From NCBI RefSeq assembly GCF_014656295.1, contig NZ_BNCD01000002.1, positions 310,001 to 374,000 of the forward strand: a stretch of DNA of 64,000 nt, written 5' to 3'. The stretch is from Streptomyces sulfonofaciens. GTDB taxonomy: Bacteria; Actinomycetota; Actinomycetes; Streptomycetales; Streptomycetaceae. Each line of letters opens with the position of its first letter. The stretch's first letter is position 1. The notes below the pieces were generated by a model that saw only the letters and a list, made by a program, of their open reading frames with translations, had not been told where the DNA came from and did not search any database. The position numbers and the translations under genes are program-made. Below are positions 1-7,979 of this stretch, one piece after another.

Positions 1-1027
1 CATGTACACGCAGAACGGCAATCCCGACCGGAACCTCGAAGCGGTCGTGGTGCGCATGGTGTGGCCCGACTGGCTCGCCGAGCTGGAGCGGACGCGCTAC
101 GACAACCCCGCTTTCTGCGGCATCACCTTCGAGGACTTCACCGCCGGCTACGACACCAACTCCGCCGTGCTCTTCCCGGAGACCATCGCGGTGCGCGAGG
201 CGCCGGAGCGGTTCGGCTGGGGCGGCATCTTCTGCGACCGCGAGGCGGCCCGCTTCCGCACCGTGGTCGAGGCGGCCGTGGACGTCCTCGGGGTGCGGCT
301 GCCGGACGACATCCGCGAGATGATCGGCGATCAGGACCGCTGCCAGCAGGCCTTCGTGCTGTGGGACATGATCCACGACCGCACCCACAGCCACGGCGAC
401 CTGCCCTTCGACCCCTTCATGATCAAGCAGCGCCAGCCGTTCTGGATGTACGGCCTGGAGGAGCTGCGCTGCGATCTGACCGCCTTCCGGGAGGCCACAG
501 CGCTGGAGGCCGACGGCGTCCCCCAGGGCCGCGACGTGCAGTACGCGGTCCTCTTCGACAGGATGTTCCGCTTCCCCGTCACCGGCCAGCGGGTCCGCAA
601 CTACGACGGGCTCGGCGGCCAGTTGCTCTTCGCCTACCTGCACCAGCACGACGTGGTGCGCTGGACCGACAACACCCTCAGGATCGACTGGGAGCGGGCC
701 CCGGAGGTCACCAAGGAGCTGTGCGCCGAGATCGAGCGGCTCTACCGGGACGGCATCGACCGCCCCAAGCTGGTCCACTGGTTCGCCGGCTACGAGCTGG
801 TGTCCCGCTACCTGGCCCCGCACCCGGGCTCGCGCTGGGCCAGGGGCCCCGAGGCGCTCGACCTGAGCCAGCCGCCGAGGAAGCTCGTCGACGACGTGCT
901 CGCGGACGAGTTTCCCCTGAGCATGTTCTACGAGGCGCTTGCCAAGAAGCTCAGGAAGGTGATCGCCTCGACCAGGGGAATCACGGCGGCGGACGCGGCA
1001 GGGCCCGTGCGGGGCAGGGCCGCGTGA
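1..1027 (+). CDS. DUF6421-type protein, 5' truncated by window edge
   Basis: This is the C-terminal 341 residues of a conserved streptomycete protein of unknown function. The reading frame is already open at base 1. The Met codon at base 2 lies inside a stretch that, as I remember the family, is internal (MYTQNGNPDRNLEAVV), so roughly the first 130 residues are probably off the window. Visible landmarks are DFTAGYDTNSAV, HDRTHSHGDLPFDPFMIKQ and the tail SMFYEALAKKLRKVIAST. The histidine- and acid-rich HDRTHSHGD stretch could bind metal, but no function is established. It is followed after 26 bp by an SDR gene on the same strand, so the three genes to base 2870 are probably one operon. The family name is from memory and was not searched. 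Confidence 0.75.
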   Translation, partial: MYTQNGNPDRNLEAVVVRMVWPDWLAELERTRYDNPAFCGITFEDFTAGYDTNSAVLFPETIAVREAPERFGWGGIFCDREAARFRTVVEAAVDVLGVRLPDDIREMIGDQDRCQQAFVLWDMIHDRTHSHGDLPFDPFMIKQRQPFWMYGLEELRCDLTAFREATALEADGVPQGRDVQYAVLFDRMFRFPVTGQRVRNYDGLGGQLLFAYLHQHDVVRWTDNTLRIDWERAPEVTKELCAEIERLYRDGIDRPKLVHWFAGYELVSRYLAPHPGSRWARGPEALDLSQPPRKLVDDVLADEFPLSMFYEALAKKLRKVIASTRGITAADAAGPVRGRAA

Positions 1028-1053
1028 GCCGCCAGGGGCCGGAGGTGAGGACG

Positions 1054-1803
1054 ATGGACGGCAACGGGCCACTCGACGGCGCGGTGATCGCGGTTGCGGG
1101 CGCGGCGGGACCCGCGGGACGGGCCGCGCTGCTCAGGCTCGCGGAGGCGGGCGCCGTCGTCGCGGGCGCCGACGCCGATCCCGAGCGCCTGGCGGAGGCG
1201 GTCGACGCCGCGGAGTCCGTGCGCGGCGGCGCCACCGTCACCGGTGACACGGTCGACCTGCTCGACCCCGCCGCCACCCGGAAGTGGGCGGAGCGGATCG
1301 AGAAGGACTTCGGGCACGTCGACGGTCTCGTCCACCTGGTCGGCGGCTGGCGCGGCAGCGCCACCTTCGCGGCCACCGACCTCGCGGACTGGGACCTTCT
1401 GGAGAAGCTGCTGGTCCGCACCGTCCAGCAGACCTCGCTGGCCTTCAACGGCCCGCTCCGCCGCAGCGACCGCGGTCGCTACGTCCTGGTCAGCGCGGCG
1501 GGCGCGAGCAGGCCGACCGCGGGCAACGCCGCGTACGCCGCGGCGAAGGCCGCGGCCGAGGCATGGACGCTGGCGCTCGCCGACGACTTCCGCAAGGCGG
1601 GGGGCGAGCAGGGTCCGCGGGCAGCGGCTGCCATCCTGGTGGTGAAGGCACTCGTGCACGACGCGATGCGGGCCGAGCGGCCGCAAGCCAAGTTCGCGGG
1701 CTTCACCGACGTCAAGGAGCTGGCAGACGCCATCGCCGGGATCTGGGAGAGGCCCGCCCCGGAAGTGAACGGACAACGCCTGTGGCTGACCGAGAAGCCG
1801 TGA
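1054..1803 (+). CDS. SDR-family NAD(P)-dependent oxidoreductase
   Basis: This 249-residue short-chain dehydrogenase/reductase is predicted to carry out NAD(P)-linked reduction or oxidation of an unknown carbonyl or alcohol substrate in the cytoplasm. The N-terminus has a Rossmann beta-alpha-beta turn (VAGAAGPAG, about residues 10-18). The catalytic Ser lies in LVSAAGASR and the YxxxK pair in AAYAAAKAAAEAW. The usual NNAG motif is replaced by HLVGG, a variation seen in atypical SDRs. The start at ATG 1054 is chosen because GGAGG at 1041-1045 precedes it and the residues upstream in this frame are low-complexity Arg/Ala. The stop codon overlaps the GTG of the next gene, implying translational coupling. 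Confidence 0.8.
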   Translation: MDGNGPLDGAVIAVAGAAGPAGRAALLRLAEAGAVVAGADADPERLAEAVDAAESVRGGATVTGDTVDLLDPAATRKWAERIEKDFGHVDGLVHLVGGWRGSATFAATDLADWDLLEKLLVRTVQQTSLAFNGPLRRSDRGRYVLVSAAGASRPTAGNAAYAAAKAAAEAWTLALADDFRKAGGEQGPRAAAAILVVKALVHDAMRAERPQAKFAGFTDVKELADAIAGIWERPAPEVNGQRLWLTEKP

Positions 1804-2870
1804 ACCCTCCCAGGACCGATGCCCGGCGCAGGCACGATCCGGACATACGCGGATTCGCCAGCGACAACTACGCCGGCGCGCACCCGGAGGTGCTGGCCGC
1901 GCTCGCCGTCGCCAACGGCGGGCACCAGATCTCCTACGGCGAGGACGACTACACCACCCACCTCCAGCAGGTCGTCCGCAGCCACTTCGGCGCCACCGCC
2001 GAGGCGTTCCCGGTCTTCAACGGCACCGGCGCCAACGTCATCGCCCTCCAGGCGGTCACCGACCGCTGGGGCGCCGTCATCTGCGCCGAGACGGCCCATG
2101 TGCACACCGACGAGTGCGGCGCCCCCGAACACGTCGCGGGACTGAAGCTGCTCACCGTCCCCACCCCGGACGGCAAGCTGACACCCGAGCTGATCGACCG
2201 GCAGGCCTTCGGCTTCGACGACGAGCACCGCGCGATGCCCCAGGTCGTCTCGATCACCCAGAACACCGAGCTGGGCACCGTCTACACCCCGGCGGAGATC
2301 AGGGCCGTCTGCGACCACGCCCACCAGCTTGGCCTGCTGGTACACATGGACGGAGCGCGCATCGCCAACGCCGCGGCCGCGCTCGACGTGCCGATGCGGG
2401 CCTTCACCAATGCCGCCGGTGTGGACATCCTCTCGTTCGGCGGCACCAAGAACGGCGCCCTGTTCGGCGAGGCCGTCGTCGTCCTCAACCAGGACGCGGT
2501 GCGCCACATGAAGCACCTGCGCAAACTGTCGATGCAACTGGCCTCCAAGATGCGCTTCGTCTCCGTCCAGCTCGAGGCGCTGCTCGCCAGGGACCTGTGG
2601 CTGCGCAACGCCCGGCACGCCAACGCCATGGCCCAGCGGCTCGCCGAAGGAGTGCGCACGGTGCACGGCGTCGAGATCCTCCATCCCGTCCAGGCCAACG
2701 CCGTCTTCGCCAGGCTTCCGCACGACGTGAGCGAGCGCCTGCAGAAGCGCTACCGGTTCTACTTCTGGGACGAGGCCGCGGGCGACGTGCGCTGGATGTG
2801 CGCCTTCGACACCACGGAGGAGGACGTCGACGCGTTCGTGGCGGCACTCAAGGAGGAGATGGCCCGCTGA
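1800..2870 (+). CDS. ltaE: low-specificity threonine aldolase (PLP)
   Basis: This 356-residue PLP enzyme of the beta-eliminating lyase/threonine aldolase family cleaves L-threonine or L-allo-threonine to glycine and acetaldehyde. Family landmarks are the N-terminal FASDNYAGAHPEVLAAL, the TGANV motif, HMDGARIANAA (the Asp pairs with the pyridine nitrogen) and SFGGTKNGA, whose Lys forms the Schiff base. Length is normal for the family. The start is GTG 1800, which overlaps the upstream SDR stop as GTGA, a typical coupled junction. The partnership with the SDR and DUF6421 genes is an inference from spacing; no joint pathway is evident. Confidence 0.88.
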   Translation: MNPPRTDARRRHDPDIRGFASDNYAGAHPEVLAALAVANGGHQISYGEDDYTTHLQQVVRSHFGATAEAFPVFNGTGANVIALQAVTDRWGAVICAETAHVHTDECGAPEHVAGLKLLTVPTPDGKLTPELIDRQAFGFDDEHRAMPQVVSITQNTELGTVYTPAEIRAVCDHAHQLGLLVHMDGARIANAAAALDVPMRAFTNAAGVDILSFGGTKNGALFGEAVVVLNQDAVRHMKHLRKLSMQLASKMRFVSVQLEALLARDLWLRNARHANAMAQRLAEGVRTVHGVEILHPVQANAVFARLPHDVSERLQKRYRFYFWDEAAGDVRWMCAFDTTEEDVDAFVAALKEEMAR

Positions 2871-3140
2871 CCACCCCCGCGGCCGGCTGACCGGGCCGCG
2901 GGGCCGACGGACCGGGACCGTGAGGCGCAGCCGGCAGCCGGGGGCCCGCGCCGGATCCGCGGCGAGCCGGGTTCCTGGCGGCGAGCCCTGCCCTGCACGG
3001 CGCAGGGTCCCCCGTGGGGTCCGCGGCCGGCGGTGGGCCGCGGTCCGCCCGCACGGCGGCGGGATTCCGCCCCGCCGGGAATCTTCGGCGGCCGCCGAGC
3101 GCTGCACTGTGCGCCGGTGGCGAGCGGAGGGAGAGCGGGA

Positions 3141-3494
3141 GTGGGCGTGCGCGGAGACGACGACGCACAGCGGCTGGGCGCGGCAGAGCTGGGGTGCGCG
3201 CCCGGGGAGCGGGCCACCCTCGTGCAGTTCTCCTCCGCCTTCTGCCGCCCCTGTGCGGCGACCAGGCGCGTGCTCGCCGACGTCGCCGCCATGGTGCCCG
3301 GTGTCGCCCACGTCGACCTGGACGCCGAGGGGCACCTCGCCCTGGTCCGTGCCCTGGACATCCGCAGGACGCCCACCGTCCTGGTGCTCGACGCCACCGG
3401 CCGCGTGGTGCGCCGTGCCGCGGGCCAGCCGCGCCGTGCCGATGTGATCGCGGCGCTCGCAGACGCCGTGGGTCCCGCGGCGGGCGTCCGGTGA
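3141..3494 (+). CDS. thioredoxin-family protein, apparently without membrane anchor
   Basis: This short thioredoxin-fold protein of about 117 residues has the redox motif FCRPC (Cys about 35 and 38) and the cis-proline RTPTVLVLD. It should act as a thiol-disulfide reductant or oxidant. The start is uncertain. GTG 3141 is preceded by GGAGGG at 3126-3131, and another in-frame GTG lies at 3147; an in-frame ATG at 3033 would add an Arg/Pro-rich low-complexity leader. Streptomycete relatives, as I recall them, begin with a single transmembrane helix followed by an Arg-rich stop-transfer and then VRVRGDDDAQRLGAAELG. I find no hydrophobic segment in any upstream frame, so the anchor appears missing here. 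Confidence 0.75.
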   Translation: MGVRGDDDAQRLGAAELGCAPGERATLVQFSSAFCRPCAATRRVLADVAAMVPGVAHVDLDAEGHLALVRALDIRRTPTVLVLDATGRVVRRAAGQPRRADVIAALADAVGPAAGVR

Positions 3495-3541
3495 ACGAGC
3501 GCACCGCCGCACCCGCGCCATCGCCCGCCACCCGTGGGGAC

Positions 3542-3565
3542 TTGACCGAACCGACGACCGGTCGA
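3542..3565 (+). promoter_or_regulatory. candidate operator ahead of leader peptide
   Basis: An imperfect inverted repeat TTGACCG (3542-3548) and CGGTCGA (3559-3565), with a 10-nt spacer, lies 12 bp before the leader-peptide start. It could be a regulator site for the leader/flavin reductase unit. Six of seven arm positions pair. The TTGACC half could also serve as a -35 element, but I see no clear -10. Confidence 0.35.
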
Positions 3566-3577
3566 CAGCCTGAGCGC

Positions 3578-3658
3578 ATGCCCAGAGAACTCCACCTGCA
3601 CGCGCGGGTCCACGTGGACCTCGCCCGCACTGCAAGCGCCCGCTGTCCGGCCGGCTGA
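3578..3658 (+). CDS. 26-residue sulfur/cysteine-type leader peptide
   Basis: A short ORF encodes MPRELHLHARVHVDLARTAS followed by ARCPAG. It matches the actinobacterial putative-leader-peptide pattern: R-x-H-V/I-D-L-x-R-x-A-S-A, ending in a Cys-containing tail. Such peptides are commonly found upstream of sulfur-acquisition and flavin-reductase genes, where ribosome stalling at the Cys codon is thought to sense cysteine. It ends 47 bp before the flavin reductase. An inverted repeat, GGCCGG (3649-3654) with CCGGCC (3671-3676), spans its stop codon and could form the regulated hairpin. Assignment rests on motif resemblance; the regulatory role here is inferred. Confidence 0.7.
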   Translation: MPRELHLHARVHVDLARTASARCPAG

Positions 3659-3705
3659 GCAGCCAAGGATCCGGCCATCTCCCGCCCAGGCAGAAGGACA
3701 TCTCC

Positions 3706-4221
3706 ATGACGGCCTCGTCCGATCTCGGTACGCCCCGGCGCACCCCCCTCGACGCACCCGACCTGCTCCGTGCCGTCTTCCGCCGCCACGCGGCCGGGGT
3801 CGCCGTGATCACCGCTCAGGGGGAGAGCCCGGTCGGCTTCACCGCCACCTCGCTGACCTCCGTCTCCGCCGAGCCCCCGCTCATATCCTTCGGGATCAGC
3901 ATGATCGCCTCCTGCTGGCCGGTGATCTCCACGGCCGAGTACGTCGGCGTGCACATACTGGGCGAGGACCAGCGAGAGCTCGCCGCCACCTTCGCGCGCA
4001 GCGGTGCCGACCGGTTCGCCTCGCCCACCCGGTGGAGCGCGGGCCCCGAGGGCGTGCCCGTGCTCGCGGACGTGCCGGCCTGGCTGGTCTGCCGGATCGC
4101 CGGCCGGGTGCCCGCGGGCGACCACCACATCGTCCTCGCCGAGCCGCTCGCCGGCGACCACACGGGCGGGGGCAGGCCGCTGCTGTACCACGAGGGCGGC
4201 TTCCGTACGCTGCGCGACTGA
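3706..4221 (+). CDS. flavin reductase family protein
   Basis: This 171-residue flavin reductase/HpaC-like FMN-binding split-barrel protein would supply reduced flavin to a partner monooxygenase. The core pattern is FRRHAAGVAVITAQ, followed by GFTATSLTSVSAEPPLISF, which binds the isoalloxazine and phosphate, then HILGEDQ. Length is typical. The start ATG 3706 follows AAGGA at 3695-3699. The upstream sulfur-type leader peptide suggests it serves sulfonate or organosulfur desulfonation (SsuE-like), but no monooxygenase gene is adjacent, so the partner is unknown. Confidence 0.85.
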   Translation: MTASSDLGTPRRTPLDAPDLLRAVFRRHAAGVAVITAQGESPVGFTATSLTSVSAEPPLISFGISMIASCWPVISTAEYVGVHILGEDQRELAATFARSGADRFASPTRWSAGPEGVPVLADVPAWLVCRIAGRVPAGDHHIVLAEPLAGDHTGGGRPLLYHEGGFRTLRD

Positions 4222-4350
4222 ACAACGGGCGCACCTGCCGAACACCGACGTAACAGCGGTACCGCCCACCGCGTCACGGCTCTCCTCGACTACGCAGCGT
4301 TGCGAACGTCACAGTTCAAAGCGCTTGCTCAGGGGGAATCACCTTGGATG

Positions 4351-4362
4351 TACTGGCGAGTA
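4351..4362 (+). promoter_or_regulatory. palindrome TACTGGCGAGTA upstream of etfBA
   Basis: The inverted repeat TACT-ggcg-AGTA sits about 110 bp upstream of etfB and runs into TAATAT (4361-4366), which resembles a -10 box. A repressor bound here would block transcription. TetR regulators of fatty-acid genes often use such sites, so an acyl-CoA-responsive regulator is a reasonable guess. Confidence 0.45.
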
Positions 4363-4470
4363 ATATCGTGGTCGGAGGCGCGGTCGCCCCGACCGGGATC
4401 TGCCGCTTCAGGCGCTTATGCTGCCTGCAGAAGGCAGCCGAAGGATTGACGACGCAGTAGGAGAGCCGGC

Positions 4471-5256
4471 GTGAGCTTGAGGATCGTTGTCTGTGTGAAG
4501 TACGTGCCCGACGCCACCGGCGACCGGCACTTCGCCGAGGACCTGACCGTCGACCGTGACGATGTCGACGGGCTGCTGTCGGAGCTGGACGAGTATGCGG
4601 TGGAGCAGGCGCTGCAGATCGCCGACGAGGCCGACGAGGCCGAGATCACCGTGCTCACCGTCGGCGGCGACGACGCCAAGGACGCGCTGCGCAAGGCGCT
4701 GTCGATGGGTGCCGACAAGGCCGTCCACGTGGCGGACGACGACCTGCACGGCACCGATGTCATGGGCACCTCCCTGGTGCTGGCGAAGGCCGTCGAGCGC
4801 ACCGGGTACGACCTGGTGATCTGCGGTATGGCCTCCACCGACGGCACCATGGGCGTGCTGCCCGCGATGCTCGCCGAGCGGCTGGGCGTCCCGCAGGTCA
4901 CTCTGCTGTCGCAGGTGTCGGTCGAGGACGGCACCGTGCGGGGCCGCCGCGACGGCGATGCCGCTTCCGAGCAACTGGAGGCGTCCCTGCCCGCGGTGGT
5001 GTCGGTGACGGACCAGTCGGGCGAGGCCCGCTACCCCTCCTTCAAGGGCATCATGGCCGCCAAGAAGAAGCCCGTGGAGGTCCTGGACCTGGAGGACCTG
5101 GAGATCGACGGGGACGACGTCGGCCTCAAGGGCGCCTGGACGCAGGTCGACTCCGCCGAGCAGCGCCCCGCGCGCACCGCCGGCACGATCGTCAAGGACG
5201 AGGGCGAGGGCGGCAGGCAACTGGCCGAGTTCCTGGCCGCTCAGAAGTTCATCTGA
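4471..5256 (+). CDS. etfB: electron transfer flavoprotein subunit beta
   Basis: This 261-residue beta subunit of electron transfer flavoprotein binds AMP and, with EtfA, carries electrons from acyl-CoA dehydrogenases to the quinone pool. Typical landmarks are the N-terminal IVVCVKYVPD, DEYAVEQALQI, the adenine-binding DLVICGMASTDGTMGVLPAM and YPSFKGIMAAKKKP near residue 195. Length is normal. The start GTG 4471 is preceded by AGGAGAG. It is followed 75 bp later by etfA, the standard order. A palindrome about 110 bp upstream may be its operator. Confidence 0.95.
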   Translation: MSLRIVVCVKYVPDATGDRHFAEDLTVDRDDVDGLLSELDEYAVEQALQIADEADEAEITVLTVGGDDAKDALRKALSMGADKAVHVADDDLHGTDVMGTSLVLAKAVERTGYDLVICGMASTDGTMGVLPAMLAERLGVPQVTLLSQVSVEDGTVRGRRDGDAASEQLEASLPAVVSVTDQSGEARYPSFKGIMAAKKKPVEVLDLEDLEIDGDDVGLKGAWTQVDSAEQRPARTAGTIVKDEGEGGRQLAEFLAAQKFI

Positions 5257-5331
5257 GGCCGGGCCCGGCCACCGCGCCCCGCTGCCGCACGCACCGCCCG
5301 AGCCACTTCGTACTCGCAGGAGAGCAATCCC

Positions 5332-6294
5332 ATGGCTGAAGTTCTCGTCTACGTCGACCACGTGGACGGCGCCGTCCGCAAGCCCACCCTGGAACTGCTG
5401 ACCCTGGCCCGCCGCATCGGCGAGCCGGTCGCCGTCGCGCTCGGCCCCGGTGCCGGCGACACGGCCGCCGTGCTCGCCGAGCACGGCGCGGTGCGGGTCC
5501 TGACCGCAGAGGCCCCCGAGTTCGCCGACTACCTCGTCGTGCCGAAGGTGGACGCGCTGCAGGCCGCGTACGAGGCCGTCACGCCCGCCGCGGTGCTGGT
5601 GCCGTCCTCCGCGGAGGCCAAGGAGATCGCCGCGCGCCTGGCGGTGCGCGTCGGCTCCGGCATCATCACCGACGCCATCGACCTGGAGAGCGGCGACGAG
5701 GGCCCGGTCGCCACCCAGTCCGTCTTCGCGGCGGCGTTCACCACCAGGTCCCGCATCACCAGGGGCACTCCCGTCATCACCGTGAAGCCGAACTCGGCAC
5801 CCGTCGAGCCCGCGCCGGCCGCCGGTGCCGTCGAACCGCTCGCCGTGACCTTCGGCGCCGCGGCCACCGGTACCAAGGTCGTCTCGCGCACCCCGCGCGA
5901 GTCCAGCGGGCGCCCGGAGCTGACCGAGGCCGCGATCGTGGTCTCCGGCGGCCGCGGGGTGAACGGGTCGGAGAACTTCTCGGTCATCGAGGCGCTCGCC
6001 GACTCCCTGGGTGCCGCGGTGGGCGCGTCGCGGGCCGCCGTCGACGCCGGCTGGTACCCGCACTCCCACCAGGTCGGCCAGACCGGCAAGTCGGTCTCCC
6101 CGCAGCTCTACATCGCCTCCGGCATCTCCGGCGCGATCCAGCACCGGGCGGGCATGCAGACCTCGAAGACCATCGTCGCGATCAACAAGGACGCCGAGGC
6201 CCCGATCTTCGACCTCGTGGACTACGGCGTGGTGGGCGACCTCTTCCAGGTCGTCCCCCAGCTCACCGAGGAGATCACCACCCGCAAGGGCTGA
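5332..6294 (+). CDS. etfA: electron transfer flavoprotein subunit alpha
   Basis: This 320-residue FAD-binding alpha subunit is the partner of the preceding EtfB. The N-terminal half is the pseudo-Rossmann domain. The C-terminal half has the FAD site: [51 protein letters not shown] and the terminal [20 protein letters not shown]. Length and domain order are standard. The start ATG 5332 follows AGGAGAG. The pair most likely serves fatty-acid or amino-acid-derived acyl-CoA oxidation; no acyl-CoA dehydrogenase is in the window. Confidence 0.95.
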   Translation: MAEVLVYVDHVDGAVRKPTLELLTLARRIGEPVAVALGPGAGDTAAVLAEHGAVRVLTAEAPEFADYLVVPKVDALQAAYEAVTPAAVLVPSSAEAKEIAARLAVRVGSGIITDAIDLESGDEGPVATQSVFAAAFTTRSRITRGTPVITVKPNSAPVEPAPAAGAVEPLAVTFGAAATGTKVVSRTPRESSGRPELTEAAIVVSGGRGVNGSENFSVIEALADSLGAAVGASRAAVDAGWYPHSHQVGQTGKSVSPQLYIASGISGAIQHRAGMQTSKTIVAINKDAEAPIFDLVDYGVVGDLFQVVPQLTEEITTRKG

Positions 6295-6376
6295 CACGGC
6301 CCCCGGGCCGGGATGCGACGGGCCGGGCCGAGCGGGAGACCACCACCGCGCGGCCCCGGCACCTGCTCTGCCGCCG

Positions 6377-6406
6377 TTGACGCGGATCACCGCCGCCGAC
6401 TACGTT
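6377..6406 (+). promoter_or_regulatory. promoter TTGACG-18-TACGTT
   Basis: A -35 TTGACG (6377-6382) and -10 TACGTT (6401-6406) with an 18-nt spacer fit a HrdB-type promoter for the aldolase gene that starts at 6462. Confidence 0.5.
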
Positions 6407-6409
6407 CCT

Positions 6410-6424
6410 TCAACAGGTTGTTGA
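6410..6424 (+). promoter_or_regulatory. inverted repeat TCAACA-GGT-TGTTGA
   Basis: A perfect 6-bp-arm inverted repeat with a 3-nt spacer lies directly downstream of the -10 box, over the expected transcription start of the aldolase gene. This is the usual position of a repressor operator. The regulator is not obvious from neighbouring genes; IclR or GntR types are possible. Confidence 0.5.
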
Positions 6425-6461
6425 TCCGGTATGCGGACCGTCCAGCGGCAGGAGGCGCCCC

Positions 6462-7790
6462 ATGGCCCCGCAGGAGAACGTGACGACCTCCCTCCCCGCG
6501 GGCCTCGGTGCGGACATCGGCACCCTCCTCGCCCCCGTCGACGCGGACCTGGCCCGCCGCTACCCGGGTGACCCCGGGACCCGCCAGCCGGTCCACACCG
6601 TCTACGTCCCCGCCGACGCCCTCACCGCGGACACCCCCCGCTCCTGGGGCGAGCAGGCCCTGCGCACCCTCGACGAACACGCGCCCACCGCCGCCTCGTT
6701 CGCCGCCGTCCTCGGTCTGCACGACGACCTCGCGGAGCCCGTCCACGACCGGGTGCGCGCCAAGCTGGCGCGCGAACCCGTGGAAGACCTCCGCATCGAC
6801 TTCGAGGACGGCTACGGCACCCGCCCGGACGCGGAGGAGGACGAGGCGGCCGCCCGCGCTGCCCGGCTGACCGCCCGGATGGCCGCCGACGGTACCGCTG
6901 CCCCCTACACGGGCATCCGGACCAAGGGCATGGAGGCCGCCGTGCGCGACCGCGGCATCCGCACCCTCGACATCTACCTCACCGGCCTGATGGCGGCGGG
7001 CGGGCTGCCCGCGGGCCTGGTGCTGACCCTGCCCAAGGTGGGCTACGCCGAGCAGGTCGCCGCCTTCACCAGGGTCCTGGACGCCTTCGAGGAGGTGCAC
7101 GGGCTGCCGGCCGGGCGGATCGGTTTCGAGGTGCAGATCGAGACCAGCCGGGCCATCCTCGCCGCCGACGGCACCGCCACCGTCGCCCGGATGATCGAGG
7201 CCGCCCGGGGCCGCGCCACCGGACTGCACTACGGCACCTTCGACTACAGCGCCGCCCTCGGCGTCAGCGCTGCCCACCAGGCCGGTGACCACCCGGCCGC
7301 CGACCATGCCAAGGCCGTGATGCAGGTCGCGGCCGCCGGCACCGGGGTACGCGTCTGCGACGGCTCCAGCAACGTGCTGCCCGTCGGGTCCACCGCGCGC
7401 GTGCACGACGCCTGGCGGCAGCACTACCGCCTCGCCCGCCGCGCCCTGGCCCGTGCCTACTACCAGGGCTGGGACATGCACCCCGGCCAGTTGCCCACCC
7501 GCTACGCCGCCGTGTTCGCCTTCTACCGCGAAGGCTTCGCCCCGGCCGCCGGCCGGCTGGTCGCCTACGCCCAGCAGACCGGCGGCGGCGTGCTCGACGA
7601 GCCCGCCACGGCACGGGCGCTCGCCGGCCATCTGCTCCGCGGTCTCGACTGCGGCGCCCTGGACACCGCCGAGGTCGCCCGGCGCACCGGACTCACCCGC
7701 GCCGACCTCAAGGCGTACGCGGCGCCCGGACCCGCGGCGCCCGGACCCGCGGCGCCCGGACCCGCGGCGCCCGGGCCCATGACGGCCTGA
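6462..7790 (+). CDS. HpcH/HpaI-type aldolase (DUF6986-like)
   Basis: This 442-residue TIM-barrel protein is related to the HpcH/HpaI aldolase and citrate lyase beta family. Visible features are LRIDFEDGYGTRPDAEEDEAAR (a divalent-metal/acid motif), IRTKGMEA, TLPKVGYAEQV and GFEVQIETSRAIL (Arg and Glu of the barrel). The region GLHYGTFDYSAALG is similar to that in malate-synthase-like folds. Substrate is unknown; relatives are often discussed with glyoxylate or ureide metabolism, but no such gene is adjacent. The start ATG 6462 is backed by AGGAGG. The C-terminus carries four APGPA-type repeats encoded by a 15-bp tandem repeat, so tail length may vary between strains. Confidence 0.7.
   Translation: MAPQENVTTSLPAGLGADIGTLLAPVDADLARRYPGDPGTRQPVHTVYVPADALTADTPRSWGEQALRTLDEHAPTAASFAAVLGLHDDLAEPVHDRVRAKLAREPVEDLRIDFEDGYGTRPDAEEDEAAARAARLTARMAADGTAAPYTGIRTKGMEAAVRDRGIRTLDIYLTGLMAAGGLPAGLVLTLPKVGYAEQVAAFTRVLDAFEEVHGLPAGRIGFEVQIETSRAILAADGTATVARMIEAARGRATGLHYGTFDYSAALGVSAAHQAGDHPAADHAKAVMQVAAAGTGVRVCDGSSNVLPVGSTARVHDAWRQHYRLARRALARAYYQGWDMHPGQLPTRYAAVFAFYREGFAPAAGRLVAYAQQTGGGVLDEPATARALAGHLLRGLDCGALDTAEVARRTGLTRADLKAYAAPGPAAPGPAAPGPAAPGPMTA
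7719..7778 (+). repeat. 15-bp tandem repeat, four copies, inside coding region
   Basis: The unit GCGGCGCCCGGACCC is present four times head to tail, the last copy with one change. It encodes Ala/Pro/Gly repeats at the C-terminus of the aldolase-like protein and is in frame (multiple of 3), so copy-number change would not shift the frame. Confidence 0.9.
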
Positions 7791-7979
7791 CCCGGCACCG
7801 GTCGGCGGACGGGGCCGGTCGGGGCCGGACCGGGGCCCCCGCCCACGACGGGCCCGCGGCCCGGCCCGCGCCGGGTGCGCCGGAGTTGGTCCCCGCCCGT
7901 CTGCCGACGCGCCGTCCCCACCAGGCCCGGACACCGCGCCCACCCCGCCCGCCTGACGGACGGGCGGCCGAACACGTGG

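Noticed and set aside
1479..3812. 777-codon frame on the minus strand
   Set aside because: It overlaps the SDR, threonine aldolase, thioredoxin and flavin reductase genes and has no recognisable domain.
4418..4437. CTGCC/GGCAG hairpin before etfB as a terminator or riboswitch
   Set aside because: Only a 5-bp stem with a 7-nt loop, no T-run and within the probable leader of etfB; too weak to call.
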